43,459 bases of DNA from an uncultured Clostridia bacterium (lineage in GTDB: Bacteria > Bacillota > Clostridia > Christensenellales > Borkfalkiaceae): positions 1 through 43,459 of the forward strand of contig CALVLH010000012.1 of the NCBI GenBank assembly GCA_944336975.1. The letters are read 5' to 3'. This document shows, one piece after another, positions 1-8,872 of this stretch. The notes beneath the pieces are model-generated. The model ran no database searches. It was not told where the DNA came from and worked only from the letters and a program-made list of their open reading frames with translations. Numbering within the stretch: position 1 is the stretch's first letter; each line of letters opens with the position of its first letter. Made by a program: the position numbers and the translations under genes.

Positions 1-975
1 ATGGGCTGCCGCAGTTTCCTCACGCCTTACGTCGACAAAGACGGAAAGCCCAAATATTACGGCAGATTCAACCAAGGCGTCGTCACGATCAACCTTGTAG
101 ACGTCGCGCTCTCTTCGGGCGGGGATTTCGATAAATTCTGGAAAGTGTTCGACGAGCGTCTCGAATTGTGCCACCGCGCGTTGATGTGCCGTCATAACCG
201 CCTCAAAGGCACGCTTTCGGACGCGGCGCCCATTCTTTGGCAGCACGGCGCGCTGGCGCGCCTGAAAAAGGGCGAAACGATCGATTCCCTGCTTTACGGC
301 GGCTATTCGACCATTTCCCTCGGCTATGCTGGACTGTATGAATGCACGATGTACATGACGGGCAAATCGCACACCGACGACGGCGCGAAGCCGTTCGCGC
401 TTTCCGTCATGCAGCACATGAACGACAAGTGCAAGGAGTGGAAGGCGAAGCACAACATCGATTTCTCGCTGTACGGCACGCCGCTCGAAAGCACGACGTA
501 CAAATTCTCCAAATGCCTGCAAAAGCGCTTCGGGATCGTTCCCGGCGTGACGGACAAGAATTATATCACGAACAGCTATCACGTTCATGTCTCCGAGAAG
601 ATCGACGCGTTCACGAAGCTGCGTTTCGAGAGCGAATTCCAGCAGCTTTCGCCCGGCGGCGCGATCTCTTACGTCGAAGTGCCGAATATGCAGAACAACA
701 TCCCCGCGGTGCTTGCGGTCATGAAGTTCATCTACGACAACATCATGTATGCGGAACTCAACACGAAGAGCGATTATTGCCAGGTGTGCGGATACGACGG
801 AGAGATTCAGATCGTAGAGGACGAGGACGGAAAACTCGTTTGGGAATGCCCGCATTGCCATAACCGCGATCAGTCCAAGATGAACGTTGCGCGCAGAACG
901 TGCGGATATATCGGAACACAGTTCTGGAACCAGGGAAGAACGCAGGAGATCCGCGATCGGGTGCTCCACCTGTAA
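1..975 (+). CDS. nrdD: Anaerobic ribonucleoside-triphosphate reductase, C-terminal part (5' end outside window)
   Basis: Class III ribonucleotide reductase makes dNTPs from NTPs under anaerobic conditions using a glycyl radical. The reading frame is open from the first base, and the ATG at base 1 lies inside the gene, so only about the last 324 residues are present. The C-terminus shows the family hallmarks: a four-cysteine zinc site (CxxC near bases 780-792 and CPHC near 850) and the glycyl-radical loop RTCGYIGTQFWNQGR, with the radical glycine codon at about 904-906. nrdG follows 4 bases after the stop, the usual activase partner. Identification is secure; the N-terminal ATP-cone region cannot be judged. 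Confidence 0.96.
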   Translation: MGCRSFLTPYVDKDGKPKYYGRFNQGVVTINLVDVALSSGGDFDKFWKVFDERLELCHRALMCRHNRLKGTLSDAAPILWQHGALARLKKGETIDSLLYGGYSTISLGYAGLYECTMYMTGKSHTDDGAKPFALSVMQHMNDKCKEWKAKHNIDFSLYGTPLESTTYKFSKCLQKRFGIVPGVTDKNYITNSYHVHVSEKIDAFTKLRFESEFQQLSPGGAISYVEVPNMQNNIPAVLAVMKFIYDNIMYAELNTKSDYCQVCGYDGEIQIVEDEDGKLVWECPHCHNRDQSKMNVARRTCGYIGTQFWNQGRTQEIRDRVLHL

Positions 976-979
976 TGCC

Positions 980-1501
980 ATGAATTACGCCGAGATCAAA
1001 ACGACGGATATTGCAAACGGAGAGGGAGTCAGAGTCTCCCTCTTTGTTTCCGGTTGCAGGCGTCATTGCAAAAACTGTTTCAATCAGATTGCGTGGGATT
1101 TTTCTTACGGCGAGCCGTTCACGGAAGAAGTGGAGGAGAGGATCTTGGAAGCGCTGTCGCCCGATTATATCGCGGGACTCACCCTGCTCGGCGGCGATCC
1201 CTTCGAGCCGGAAAACCAACGCGCTCTGCTCCCGTTCGTCAAGAAAGTCCGCGAGCGTCTTCCGCAAAAGACGATCTGGTGTTTTACGGGATACACCTAC
1301 AAGGACGGCGGGATAGAGGAGCCGCAGGCAAACTGCGAGGCGACAAGGGAACTGATCTCATTGCTCGACGTCCTCGTGGACGGGCGCTTCGTTGAGGAGT
1401 TCAAAGACATCAGACTCATTTTCCGAGGCTCGTCCAATCAGCGCGTGATCGATGTAAAACGCTCACTTTCGAGCGGTAGCGTAGTACTATATCTGACATA
1501 A
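980..1501 (+). CDS. nrdG: Anaerobic ribonucleotide reductase activating protein (radical SAM activase)
   Basis: A 173-residue radical SAM enzyme that generates the glycyl radical on NrdD. The cluster motif CX3CX2C is at C26, C30 and C33 (CRRHCKNC), followed by the GGDPFEPEN segment typical of NrdG. The ATG at 980 was chosen because MNYAEIK begins the conserved N-terminus; the frame stays open upstream to 887, but that part overlaps nrdD and is not NrdG-like. The gene sits 4 bases after the nrdD stop, so the two are probably co-transcribed. A strong hairpin terminator follows at once, ending the nrdDG unit. Confidence 0.95.
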   Translation: MNYAEIKTTDIANGEGVRVSLFVSGCRRHCKNCFNQIAWDFSYGEPFTEEVEERILEALSPDYIAGLTLLGGDPFEPENQRALLPFVKKVRERLPQKTIWCFTGYTYKDGGIEEPQANCEATRELISLLDVLVDGRFVEEFKDIRLIFRGSSNQRVIDVKRSLSSGSVVLYLT

Positions 1502-1507
1502 TATGAC

Positions 1508-1534
1508 AAAACGCGGCATATTTGCCGCGTTTTT
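1508..1534 (+). terminator. Rho-independent terminator of nrdDG
   Basis: Eleven-base-pair inverted repeat (AAAACGCGGCA / TGCCGCGTTTT) with a TATT loop, running directly into a T-run. It starts 6 bases after the nrdG stop. Confidence 0.9.
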
Positions 1535-1583
1535 CTCGTCGATTTCGCGATCTCGCGATCGGAAAAGGACGTCGAGAAAAGAT

Positions 1584-1612
1584 TTGACTATTTTTCCGCT
1601 TTGGGATATAAT
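1584..1612 (+). promoter_or_regulatory. Sigma-A promoter of the M29 aminopeptidase
   Basis: TTGACT at 1584-1589 and TATAAT at 1607-1612 with an exact 17-base spacer. Transcription would begin near 1619, giving a leader of about 60 bases with a GGAGG ribosome site at 1666-1670. Confidence 0.88.
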
Positions 1613-1678
1613 ATTAAGGTACGGCGCCGGACGTCGGCGCAAAAAACATTGTCGCAGACAATAACGGAGGTTTTACTC

Positions 1679-2905
1679 ATGAATAAGTTACAGATGCGCA
1701 GGTATGCAAAGCTCCTCGCAAAGACGGGGATCAACGTAAAGAGAGGTCAGTGGGTGATCGTGAACGCGGGACTCGATCAACCCGAATTTGTAGAAATGGC
1801 GGTGGAAGAGCTTTATCGCGCGGGCGCGGGCAAAGTCACCGTCGAATGGGGCTATCAGCCGCTTGCGAAACTTCATTTTAAGTATCAGAAGACAGAGCGC
1901 CTTTCCGAGACGATGAAATGGGAGATCGAGCGCTGGGAGTGCTATAAAAAGGAATTGCCCGCCATGCTCCACATCATATCCGACGATCCCGACGGTCTTG
2001 CGGGCATCGATCAGGAAAAGATGACGCAGGTGAGCATCGCGCGCATGAAGGTCATTAAACCTTATCGCGACGCAATGGACAACCGTTATCAGTGGTGTAT
2101 CGCCGCGGTCCCCGGGAAGAAGTGGGCGAAAAAGGTATTCCCCGATCTCTCCGTCAATCAGGCGGTGGAAAAGCTGTGGGACAGCATTCTGGTCGCTTCC
2201 CGCGCAGACGGGCCCGATCCCGTGCGCGAATGGGCGCGACATAACGACGAGATCGCAAAGAAGTGCGATTATCTGAACCGTCTCGGCTTAGTCGCTCTTG
2301 AGTACAAATCTTCCAACGGAACGGATCTGCGCGTCGGGCTCATTCCCGAAGCGATCTTCATGGGGGGCGGCGAAGAGGATCTCAACGGCCGTTACTTCAA
2401 TCCGAATATCCCTTCCGAAGAGATCTTCATCTCCCCGAAAGCGGGCGACGCGGACGGGATCGTGTACTCTACCAAACCGCTTTCTTATCGCGGCGAGCTG
2501 ATCGAAAATTTCTCCGTCCGTTTTGAAATGGGAAAGGTCGTCGAAGTGCGCGCGGAGAAAAATCAGTCGCTGCTCGAACAGATGATCTCCATGGACGACG
2601 GCGCAAAAATGCTGGGCGAATGCGCGCTCATCGCGTACGATTCTCCCATCAACAATTCGGGAATTCTCTATTATAATACGCTGTTTGATGAGAATGCGAG
2701 CTGTCATCTCGCGCTCGGCAGGGGATTTTCCAACTGCGTCCGCGGGTATGAGGATATGACGCAGGAACAGTTCAAAGAACTGGGGATCAACGACAGCATG
2801 ATCCACGTCGATTTCATGATCGGCGCGAAAGATCTCTCCGTGGTCGGCGTGACCGCACGCGGCGAACGCGTTCAGATCTTCAAGGACGGCAACTGGGCGT
2901 TTTAA
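1679..2905 (+). CDS. M29 family aminopeptidase (AmpS / aminopeptidase T type)
   Basis: A 408-residue cytosolic metallo-aminopeptidase that removes N-terminal residues from peptides. Family features seen include the N-terminal region with LLAKTGINVKRGQ, the NIPSEEIF segment about two thirds along, the ENASCHLALG segment, and IHVDFMIG near the C-terminus; acidic and histidine residues in these segments are the expected dinuclear metal ligands of M29 peptidases. The ATG at 1679 is set by the GGAGG 8 bases upstream; the frame extends upstream to 1601 but would then start before the promoter's -10 box. Monocistronic, with its own promoter and a downstream hairpin. Confidence 0.93.
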   Translation: MNKLQMRRYAKLLAKTGINVKRGQWVIVNAGLDQPEFVEMAVEELYRAGAGKVTVEWGYQPLAKLHFKYQKTERLSETMKWEIERWECYKKELPAMLHIISDDPDGLAGIDQEKMTQVSIARMKVIKPYRDAMDNRYQWCIAAVPGKKWAKKVFPDLSVNQAVEKLWDSILVASRADGPDPVREWARHNDEIAKKCDYLNRLGLVALEYKSSNGTDLRVGLIPEAIFMGGGEEDLNGRYFNPNIPSEEIFISPKAGDADGIVYSTKPLSYRGELIENFSVRFEMGKVVEVRAEKNQSLLEQMISMDDGAKMLGECALIAYDSPINNSGILYYNTLFDENASCHLALGRGFSNCVRGYEDMTQEQFKELGINDSMIHVDFMIGAKDLSVVGVTARGERVQIFKDGNWAF

Positions 2906-2915
2906 CCGATTATAA

Positions 2916-2969
2916 AGCGCGCGCCGATCGGCTTTTTCGGGCAATTGGGTCGGCGCGGGCTTGTTTTTT
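2916..2969 (+). terminator. Probable terminator after the aminopeptidase gene
   Basis: GCGCGCCGA at 2919-2927 pairs with TCGGCGCG at 2950-2957 across a loop of about 22 bases, followed after GGCTTG by a six-base T-run. The loop is long, so efficiency is uncertain. Confidence 0.6.
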
Positions 2970-3007
2970 CGGAAACTTGACAAAACAGATGCAACGCATT
3001 TGACGTT

Positions 3008-3019
3008 ACGTTATAACGT
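3008..3019. promoter_or_regulatory. Perfect palindrome upstream of the His-rich GTPase gene; possible metalloregulator operator
   Basis: ACGTTATAACGT is a perfect 12-base palindrome ending 22 bases before the ATG at 3042. A TTGACA box lies upstream at 2977-2982 and a TTGACG at 3000-3005, but neither has a convincing -10 box at normal spacing, so the promoter cannot be placed. Genes for COG0523 GTPases are often zinc-controlled through Zur, and the half-site CGTTAT resembles Fur/Zur-type AT-rich half-sites only loosely. The regulatory role is an inference. Confidence 0.4.
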
Positions 3020-3041
3020 TTATGGAGAAAGAGGTGTTTTC

Positions 3042-4136
3042 ATGGTTCGGATCGATATTTTTTCGGGGTTTCTGGGCGCAGGAAAGACGACGCTCATCAA
3101 AAAACTCATCAAAGAAGCGTATCGGGGCGAAAAGGTCGTCCTGATCGAAAACGAATTCGGCGAGATCGGCGTCGACGGCGGCTTTATGCAGGACGCGGGC
3201 ATCGAAGTGACGGAAATGAACTCCGGGTGCATCTGCTGTTCCCTCGTCGGCGATTTTTCCCGCGCGCTCAAAGAAGTGGCGGCGAAGTTTTCGCCCGACC
3301 GCATCCTTATAGAGCCGTCGGGCGTGGGAAAACTCTCCGACGTCATCAAGGCGGTCCAGCGCGCCGAAGTGCCCGAATCCCGCCTGAATGCGTTCTGTAC
3401 CGTCGTCGACGCGAAGAAGTGCAAGATGTATCTGAAAAACTTCGGCGAGTTTTTCCTCGATCAGGTAGAAAATGCGAGTTGCATCGTCCTTTCCCATACA
3501 GCGGGTGCGGATGAGAAGGTCGCGGAAGCGGTTTCTTTGCTCCGCGAGCATACCGCCGCGACGATCGTCACGACGCCATGGGAACAGCTTGCGGGCGCGG
3601 ATATTTTGCAGGCGATGCAACGCGTCGATACCTTGGAGGCAGAACTGAACAAACTTGCCGCCGAAGCGCACGCAGAACATCATCACGAAAAAGACGAGCA
3701 TCACCACCACGAGGGCGAGGAAGAATGTCATCATCACCACGAGGGGGAAGAAGAGTGCTGTCATCATCACCATCATGATGATGAAGAAGAGTGTTGTCAT
3801 CATCACCACCACGAGGATGAAGAAGAGTGCCATCATCACGATCATCATCACGGACATCACCATGCGGATGAAGTTTTCACGAGCTGGGGGACGGAAACGG
3901 CGAAGAAATTTACCGCAGACGAACTCAAAACCGTCCTCGGCGAGCTGGGAAGCGGAAAATTCGGAACGGTACTGCGCGCGAAAGGCATCGTGGACGGCGG
4001 CGAAAGCTGGCTCCATTTCGATTACGTCCCCGGCGAGGCGGACATCCGCACGGGCAGTGCGATCGTCACGGGAAGATTGTGCGTGATCGGATGCAAATTG
4101 GATGAAAAGGCGATCTCGCAACTGTTTTTAGGCTGA
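3042..4136 (+). CDS. G3E-family (COG0523/CobW-like) GTPase with a histidine-rich metal-binding loop
   Basis: A 364-residue probable metallochaperone GTPase. Walker A is GFLGAGKTT (residues 9-17); the family cysteine motif lies in GCICCSLVGD; a CobW C-terminal domain occupies about residues 276-364. Between them, residues 210-274 carry 31 histidines and six cysteines alternating with acidic clusters, an obvious Zn/Ni/Co-binding tract. The start at 3042 places Walker A at the N-terminus, as in relatives, with an AAAGAGG ribosome site; the upstream extension from 2961 is rejected. The next gene begins 1 base after the stop. Metal and client protein cannot be read from sequence; zinc is most likely by family precedent. 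Confidence 0.92.
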   Translation: MVRIDIFSGFLGAGKTTLIKKLIKEAYRGEKVVLIENEFGEIGVDGGFMQDAGIEVTEMNSGCICCSLVGDFSRALKEVAAKFSPDRILIEPSGVGKLSDVIKAVQRAEVPESRLNAFCTVVDAKKCKMYLKNFGEFFLDQVENASCIVLSHTAGADEKVAEAVSLLREHTAATIVTTPWEQLAGADILQAMQRVDTLEAELNKLAAEAHAEHHHEKDEHHHHEGEEECHHHHEGEEECCHHHHHDDEEECCHHHHHEDEEECHHHDHHHGHHHADEVFTSWGTETAKKFTADELKTVLGELGSGKFGTVLRAKGIVDGGESWLHFDYVPGEADIRTGSAIVTGRLCVIGCKLDEKAISQLFLG

Positions 4137-4137
4137 T

Positions 4138-5085
4138 ATGGAAGAGCGTGAGATCCCCGTCTACCTGTTTCTTGGTTTTCTCGAATCGGGCAAGACGAAA
4201 TTTATTCAGGAAACGATGGAAGACGCGCGGTTCGATTCGGACGGCAAGACGCTTCTGCTCGTGTGCGAAGAGGGGGAGGAAGAGTATGATCCTTCCCGTT
4301 TTGCCGTGCGCGATTTTGCCGTGGAATATGTGGACGAAGCACAGCTCGAATTCGGCTATTTGAGCCGATTACAGGATAAATACGATTGCGACCGCGTCGT
4401 CGTCGAATACAACGGGATGCTGGAATTGCAAAAATTCTTTGAGGCGATGCCAGAAGGCTGGATGATCGCGCAGGTAATGACTTTCTTCGACGCGAATACC
4501 TTTCTCGCCTACAATAAGAATATGCGCCAGCTCGTGTACGACAAGATCCAATACGCCGATATGGTCGTATTCAACCGCTTCAAGGGCGAAATGTCCAAAG
4601 AGGAATATCACAAGATCATTCGCGGCGCGTCCCGCCGCCCCGACATCGTCTATGAATATATCGGCGGCAAAGCGGAATACGACGACATCGAAGATCCGCT
4701 CCCTTACGACATCGACGCAAAGATCATCGAGATCGCCGACAGGGATTACGCCTTTTTCTACCGCGATCTCATGGAAGATATGGAAAAATATCGCGGCAAG
4801 ATGGTGCGCTTCAAGGGTTTGGTCGCGACCGATCGCCGCCTGAAAGCGGGGACGATCGTCGTCGGGCGGCATATCATGACCTGTTGCGAAGCGGACATCG
4901 CTTACAGCGGGATCGTATGCCTGCACGCTTCGACGCTTCCGCTCAAAACGCGGGATTGGGTGCTCGTCACGGCGCGCATCGACCTCGAATATCACAAAGT
5001 TTACGAACAGCGCGGGCCTGTCCTCAAAGCCTCGGCGATCGAATATTGCGAAACGCCCGATCCCGAACTCGCGACTTTTTATTGA
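4138..5085 (+). CDS. COG0523-like P-loop protein with C-terminal OB-like (TIGR03943/DUF1980-type) domain
   Basis: A 315-residue protein. The N-terminal half resembles the G3E GTPases, with a variant Walker A (GFLESGKTKF, residues 13-22), but I do not see the CxCC motif of the preceding paralogue. From about residue 205 the protein changes to a segment (KYRGKMVRFKGLVA ... DWVLVTARIDLEY) like the C-terminal OB-type domain of YcgQ/TIGR03943 proteins, which in bacilli are encoded with permease YcgR and associated with COG0523 proteins. No membrane segments. It probably works with the upstream GTPase in metal handling. Function is inferred from fold resemblance and neighbours. Confidence 0.75.
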   Translation: MEEREIPVYLFLGFLESGKTKFIQETMEDARFDSDGKTLLLVCEEGEEEYDPSRFAVRDFAVEYVDEAQLEFGYLSRLQDKYDCDRVVVEYNGMLELQKFFEAMPEGWMIAQVMTFFDANTFLAYNKNMRQLVYDKIQYADMVVFNRFKGEMSKEEYHKIIRGASRRPDIVYEYIGGKAEYDDIEDPLPYDIDAKIIEIADRDYAFFYRDLMEDMEKYRGKMVRFKGLVATDRRLKAGTIVVGRHIMTCCEADIAYSGIVCLHASTLPLKTRDWVLVTARIDLEYHKVYEQRGPVLKASAIEYCETPDPELATFY

Positions 5086-5091
5086 TCGGAT

Positions 5092-6030
5092 ATGGACGCG
5101 CAAAAGGTGTTTTCCAAGCCGTTCGTCCTCGTATTGACGGCGGTATTTTGCTGTCTGCTTTGGGGAAGTGCGTTTCCCGCGATCAAGACAGGTTATTTGC
5201 TGTTTGAAATCGACGGAGCCGATCACGGATCGCAGATCTTGTTCGCGGGGCTCCGCTTTTCTCTTGCGGGCGTGTTGGTCATTGCGTTCGAGAGCGCGCG
5301 AAGGAGAAAATTTCTCCTGCCCGCGCGCGGAGATCTTCCCGCGATCGGGATCCTGAGCCTCGCGCAGACCAGTCTGCATTACATCTTTTTTTATCTCGGT
5401 CTGTCCATGACCGCAGGCACGAAATCATCCGTTCTGACCGCCTCGACGGTGTTCATCGCGCTGATCTTTGCCTGTTTTCACTTCCGCACGGAGAAATTTT
5501 CCTTCCTGAAACTGCTCGGCTGTCTGGTCGGGTTCGGCGGCGTGGTGCTCATCAATCTCGACGGAAATTATGCCTCGTTCGGCTGGGGAGACGGGTTTAT
5601 CCTCATTGCCGCGGCGTTCGGCGCGCTGTCTTCCGTGCTCATCAAGATCTTTTCGCAAAAGAGCGATCCCGTGCTTCTGAGCGGGTATCAGTTTTTTCTC
5701 GGCGGAGTCACGATGATCGCGGTCGGGTTTGCGCTCGGCGGCAGACTGAACGTCTTCCCGTGGGACGGGGCGCTGTTGCTCGTCTATCTCGCGTTTGTGT
5801 CCGCCGCCGCGTATACGCTGTGGGGGATCCTGCTCAAATACAATCCCGTCACGCGCGTGACGGTGTTCAATTTTCTCGATCCCGTCGCAGGGTTCGTGCT
5901 TTCCGCGATCTTTTTGCGGGAAGAGATCGATTGGCTGTTTGGCGTCCTCGCCCTCCTTCTCGTGAGCGGCGGGATATTGATATTGCATTTTGCGGGCGTC
6001 CGCCCCGAAAAACAAAAGGAGACGGAATGA
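5092..6030 (+). CDS. EamA/DMT-superfamily transporter
   Basis: A 312-residue integral membrane protein with about ten hydrophobic helices arranged as two EamA repeats. The second repeat begins near GWGDGFILIAAAFGALSSVLIK, as is typical of drug/metabolite transporters. The start codon is 6 bases after the previous stop, and trkA overlaps its end by 4 bases (ATGA), so it is within the same transcript. The substrate is unknown; these carriers move amino acids, nucleotides or other small metabolites. Its place between metal-handling GTPases and potassium transport genes does not reveal the substrate. Confidence 0.85.
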   Translation: MDAQKVFSKPFVLVLTAVFCCLLWGSAFPAIKTGYLLFEIDGADHGSQILFAGLRFSLAGVLVIAFESARRRKFLLPARGDLPAIGILSLAQTSLHYIFFYLGLSMTAGTKSSVLTASTVFIALIFACFHFRTEKFSFLKLLGCLVGFGGVVLINLDGNYASFGWGDGFILIAAAFGALSSVLIKIFSQKSDPVLLSGYQFFLGGVTMIAVGFALGGRLNVFPWDGALLLVYLAFVSAAAYTLWGILLKYNPVTRVTVFNFLDPVAGFVLSAIFLREEIDWLFGVLALLLVSGGILILHFAGVRPEKQKETE

Positions 6031-7385
6031 AAGTCATCATCGTCGGTATGGGAAGAGTGGGTTCTTCCCTCGCAAGAGCGCTTGTCACGGAAGGGCACGA
6101 CATCGTCGCGGTCGAAAAGGACGCTTCGATCCTGCAAGAGTGCGTGAATAAGCTGGATATACAGGGGATCTGCGGGAACGGCTGTATCGCGGAAAATCTG
6201 GAAGAGGCGGGCGTGGAGCATTGCGATATGCTCATCGCCGTCACGCCGGAGGACGAGAACAACATTCTCTGCTGTATGGTCGCGCGCGTGCTCGGGGCGA
6301 AACATCTCGTCGCGCGCGTACGCGATCCCGAATATTTCGACCAGTTTGAATTCATGCGCGGACAGCTCGGCATCAATATGCTCGTCAATCCCGAAGAATC
6401 CGCGTCGCACGAGATCCTGCGCATCCTTCGTTTCCCCGCGGCGGTCAAGGTGAGTTCCTTCTCGCGCGGGAAAGTGGACATCGTCGAATTCAAACTTCCC
6501 GCAGGGTGCAGGCTGGAAGGGCTTTCCCTTGCGGAAGTGCGTAAAAAACTCAAAATATCCGCCCTGATCGTCGCGATCGAGCGGGAGGGGAAGACCATCG
6601 TCCCCGGCGGGAATACCGTCTTGCAAGCGGACGATACGGTGAGCGTCTGCGCGAAACATACGGAGATCCGCGCTTTTTTCCGTACCTTCGGACTGCTCAA
6701 ACATAAGGTGCAGTCCGTCATGATCCTCGGCGGCGGCAGAGACGCGTTCTATCTCGCGCGGGAGCTGGAAGAGAGCGGTTTTTCCGTCAAGCTCATCACG
6801 CGTTCGCACGAGCGCTGTCTGGAGATCAAAGGGGAGCTGGAAAAGACGCAGGTCATCTGCGGGAATTTTACCGACCGCGACGTGCTGGAAACGGAAGGCA
6901 TCGCGGGGATGGACGCCGTCGTGTGTATGTCCGACTATGACGAAAACAATATCGTCATCGCGCTGTATGCGCGTGAACGCGGCGTGGAAAAGACGATCAC
7001 CGTCCTGCACGGCGATTCCTATCACGGGATTCTCGAATCCATCCGCCTCGACACGGCGATCTCTCCCTATCGGCTGGCGGCCGCGGAACTGGCGCGCTAT
7101 CTTCGCGCGATCGACGTGAGCGAAAACAGCCGCGTGAAGGCGATGTACAAGATCGCCAACGAACGCGCGGAAGCGCTTTTGTTCAACGTGGGCGACAATC
7201 CGCTTTTTGCCGAAAAAAAGATCCGCGAACTGCCTTTGCGCTCCGGTGTGCTCATCGCGGCGATCGTCCGCGCCAAAAACGTTTTGATCCCCGACGGGAA
7301 TACGACCTTGAAAAAGGACGATGAGATCGTTGTCGTTTCCACGGGGAAACAGATCCTTGCTCTGGAAGATGTTGTCGAATCATGA
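6027..7385 (+). CDS. trkA: Trk potassium uptake system regulatory subunit TrkA
   Basis: A 452-residue cytoplasmic gating protein of the Trk K+ importer. It holds two tandem RCK modules. The first begins GMGRVG with a Rossmann NAD-binding glycine pattern and an acidic end of strand 2; the second begins near residue 233 with ILGGGRDA. Each N-domain is followed by a TrkA-C domain (for example GNTVLQADDTVSV and GNTTLKKDDEIVVV). The ATG overlaps the end of the EamA gene, and the trkH ATG overlaps its own stop (ATGA), so subunit synthesis is translationally coupled. The open frame extending upstream to 5760 is only overlap with the transporter gene. Confidence 0.95.
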   Translation: MKVIIVGMGRVGSSLARALVTEGHDIVAVEKDASILQECVNKLDIQGICGNGCIAENLEEAGVEHCDMLIAVTPEDENNILCCMVARVLGAKHLVARVRDPEYFDQFEFMRGQLGINMLVNPEESASHEILRILRFPAAVKVSSFSRGKVDIVEFKLPAGCRLEGLSLAEVRKKLKISALIVAIEREGKTIVPGGNTVLQADDTVSVCAKHTEIRAFFRTFGLLKHKVQSVMILGGGRDAFYLARELEESGFSVKLITRSHERCLEIKGELEKTQVICGNFTDRDVLETEGIAGMDAVVCMSDYDENNIVIALYARERGVEKTITVLHGDSYHGILESIRLDTAISPYRLAAAELARYLRAIDVSENSRVKAMYKIANERAEALLFNVGDNPLFAEKKIRELPLRSGVLIAAIVRAKNVLIPDGNTTLKKDDEIVVVSTGKQILALEDVVES

Positions 7386-8833
7386 ATTACCGCGCGACTA
7401 TTTATTATCTCGGTACAATTTGCAAGGTGATCGCCGCCTTTCTCGTCATTCCCGCGATCGTATGCGCCTGCTACGGGGAATGGAACGAGATCCTCAATTT
7501 CTTCTACACCGTGCTCGTGTTCCTCGGCGTAGGGTTTGCGTTCGCGCCCAAGCCGCCCGCGGACAAAAAGCTGGGGAGCAAAGAGGGGATCCTCATCGTC
7601 GGGCTTTCGTGGATCCTGGTTTCCCTCATCGGGGCGCTTCCGTTCGTCTTTGACGGGAGCATCCCGAATTATCTCGACGCTGTGTTCGAGACCGTTTCCG
7701 GCTTCACCACGACGGGCGCGACCGTGATCGTCGACGTCGAATCGCTTCCCCGCGGTTTGCTCGTCTGGCGTTCGCTCACGCATTGGCTGGGCGGCATGGG
7801 GATCCTCGTCTTTATCCTCGCCGTCATGCCCGCTTCCGACGGGAGCGCGTTTCAGCTGATGAAATTTGAATCGCCCGGGCCGCAGGTAGGCAAGCTCGTG
7901 AGCAAGGTGCGCCTGAGCGCGGCGATCCTGTACGTCATTTATTTTGCTTTCACCGTGTTGCAGGTCATCTTTCTGCTTTGCGGCGGCGTGAGTTTTTTCG
8001 ACAGCTTCAATCTCGCGCTTTCTACGGCGGGAACGGGCGGGTTTGCCGTCACCAACGACAGCGTCGCCGCTTACGAGAGCCTTTACGTCGAGATCGTGCT
8101 CGCCGTATTCATGCTCATCTTTTCCGTCAACTTCAACGTATATTATATGATCGCGATCCGCCGCTTTTCGGCGGCGTTCCGCAACGAGGAGTTCCGAGCT
8201 TATCTCATCTATATCGCGGTCTGCATTCTCGCGGTTGCGCTTTCCGCCATGTCGGCGTTCGGGAACTTCTGGGAAGCGCTCCGCCGTTCCGCGTTCGCGG
8301 TCACGTCGCTCGGCTCCTCCACGGGCTTCACGACATCCGATTACGCGCAGTGGTCGGAGCTGTCCAAGGCGATACTGACCGTGGTCATGCTCATCGGCGC
8401 CTGTGCGGGTAGTACGGGCGGCGGGTTCAAATTTTCCCGCGCCATCGTCGTCGTCAAAGCGGCGTATGTCACCATGCTCTCGTCTATCCGTCCCAACAGC
8501 GTCTGCGTCGTAAAACTCAACAAAAAACCGCTTTCCAAGACGGAAACGGAGGGGATCGTGAACTATTTTGTCGTGTATATCCTTCTCATCATCCTTTCCG
8601 TATTTCTCCTCAACGCCTTCGGAAACGGGTTCGACACTTCATTTTACTCGACATTGACGATGTTCAACAACGTCGGTCCCATCCTTTCTTCCGAGATCGG
8701 CGCGACGTCGACCTGCGCGGGTTTCAGCGCGGCGTCCAAGGTCGTGATGATCGCCGATATGCTCATCGGACGACTGGAGATCTTTCCCGTTCTGCTTCTC
8801 GTATTCCCCAAGGCGTGGTCTAAGCGCTTTTAA
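7382..8833 (+). CDS. trkH: Trk potassium uptake channel subunit TrkH
   Basis: A 483-residue K+ channel-like membrane protein of the TrkH/KtrB superfamily, with four pseudo-repeated pore loops: FTTTGAT near residue 115, STAGTGGFA near 216, SLGSSTGFT near 310 and FNNVGP near 428. It begins inside the stop of trkA, its cytoplasmic partner, and is last in the 3042-8833 run. A second K+ system (KtrAB) is encoded at 16203-18197, so this copy is not the only importer. Confidence 0.95.
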   Translation: MNYRATIYYLGTICKVIAAFLVIPAIVCACYGEWNEILNFFYTVLVFLGVGFAFAPKPPADKKLGSKEGILIVGLSWILVSLIGALPFVFDGSIPNYLDAVFETVSGFTTTGATVIVDVESLPRGLLVWRSLTHWLGGMGILVFILAVMPASDGSAFQLMKFESPGPQVGKLVSKVRLSAAILYVIYFAFTVLQVIFLLCGGVSFFDSFNLALSTAGTGGFAVTNDSVAAYESLYVEIVLAVFMLIFSVNFNVYYMIAIRRFSAAFRNEEFRAYLIYIAVCILAVALSAMSAFGNFWEALRRSAFAVTSLGSSTGFTTSDYAQWSELSKAILTVVMLIGACAGSTGGGFKFSRAIVVVKAAYVTMLSSIRPNSVCVVKLNKKPLSKTETEGIVNYFVVYILLIILSVFLLNAFGNGFDTSFYSTLTMFNNVGPILSSEIGATSTCAGFSAASKVVMIADMLIGRLEIFPVLLLVFPKAWSKRF

Positions 8834-8872
8834 TGGGAAAAGCGGTCTGCGGACACATATTTTTTGAAAAAA

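Noticed and set aside
3669-3863. Repetitive CAT/CAC-rich DNA as a possible CRISPR-like or satellite repeat
   Set aside because: It is coding repetition for the histidine tract of the GTPase; there are no spacers or regular direct repeats.
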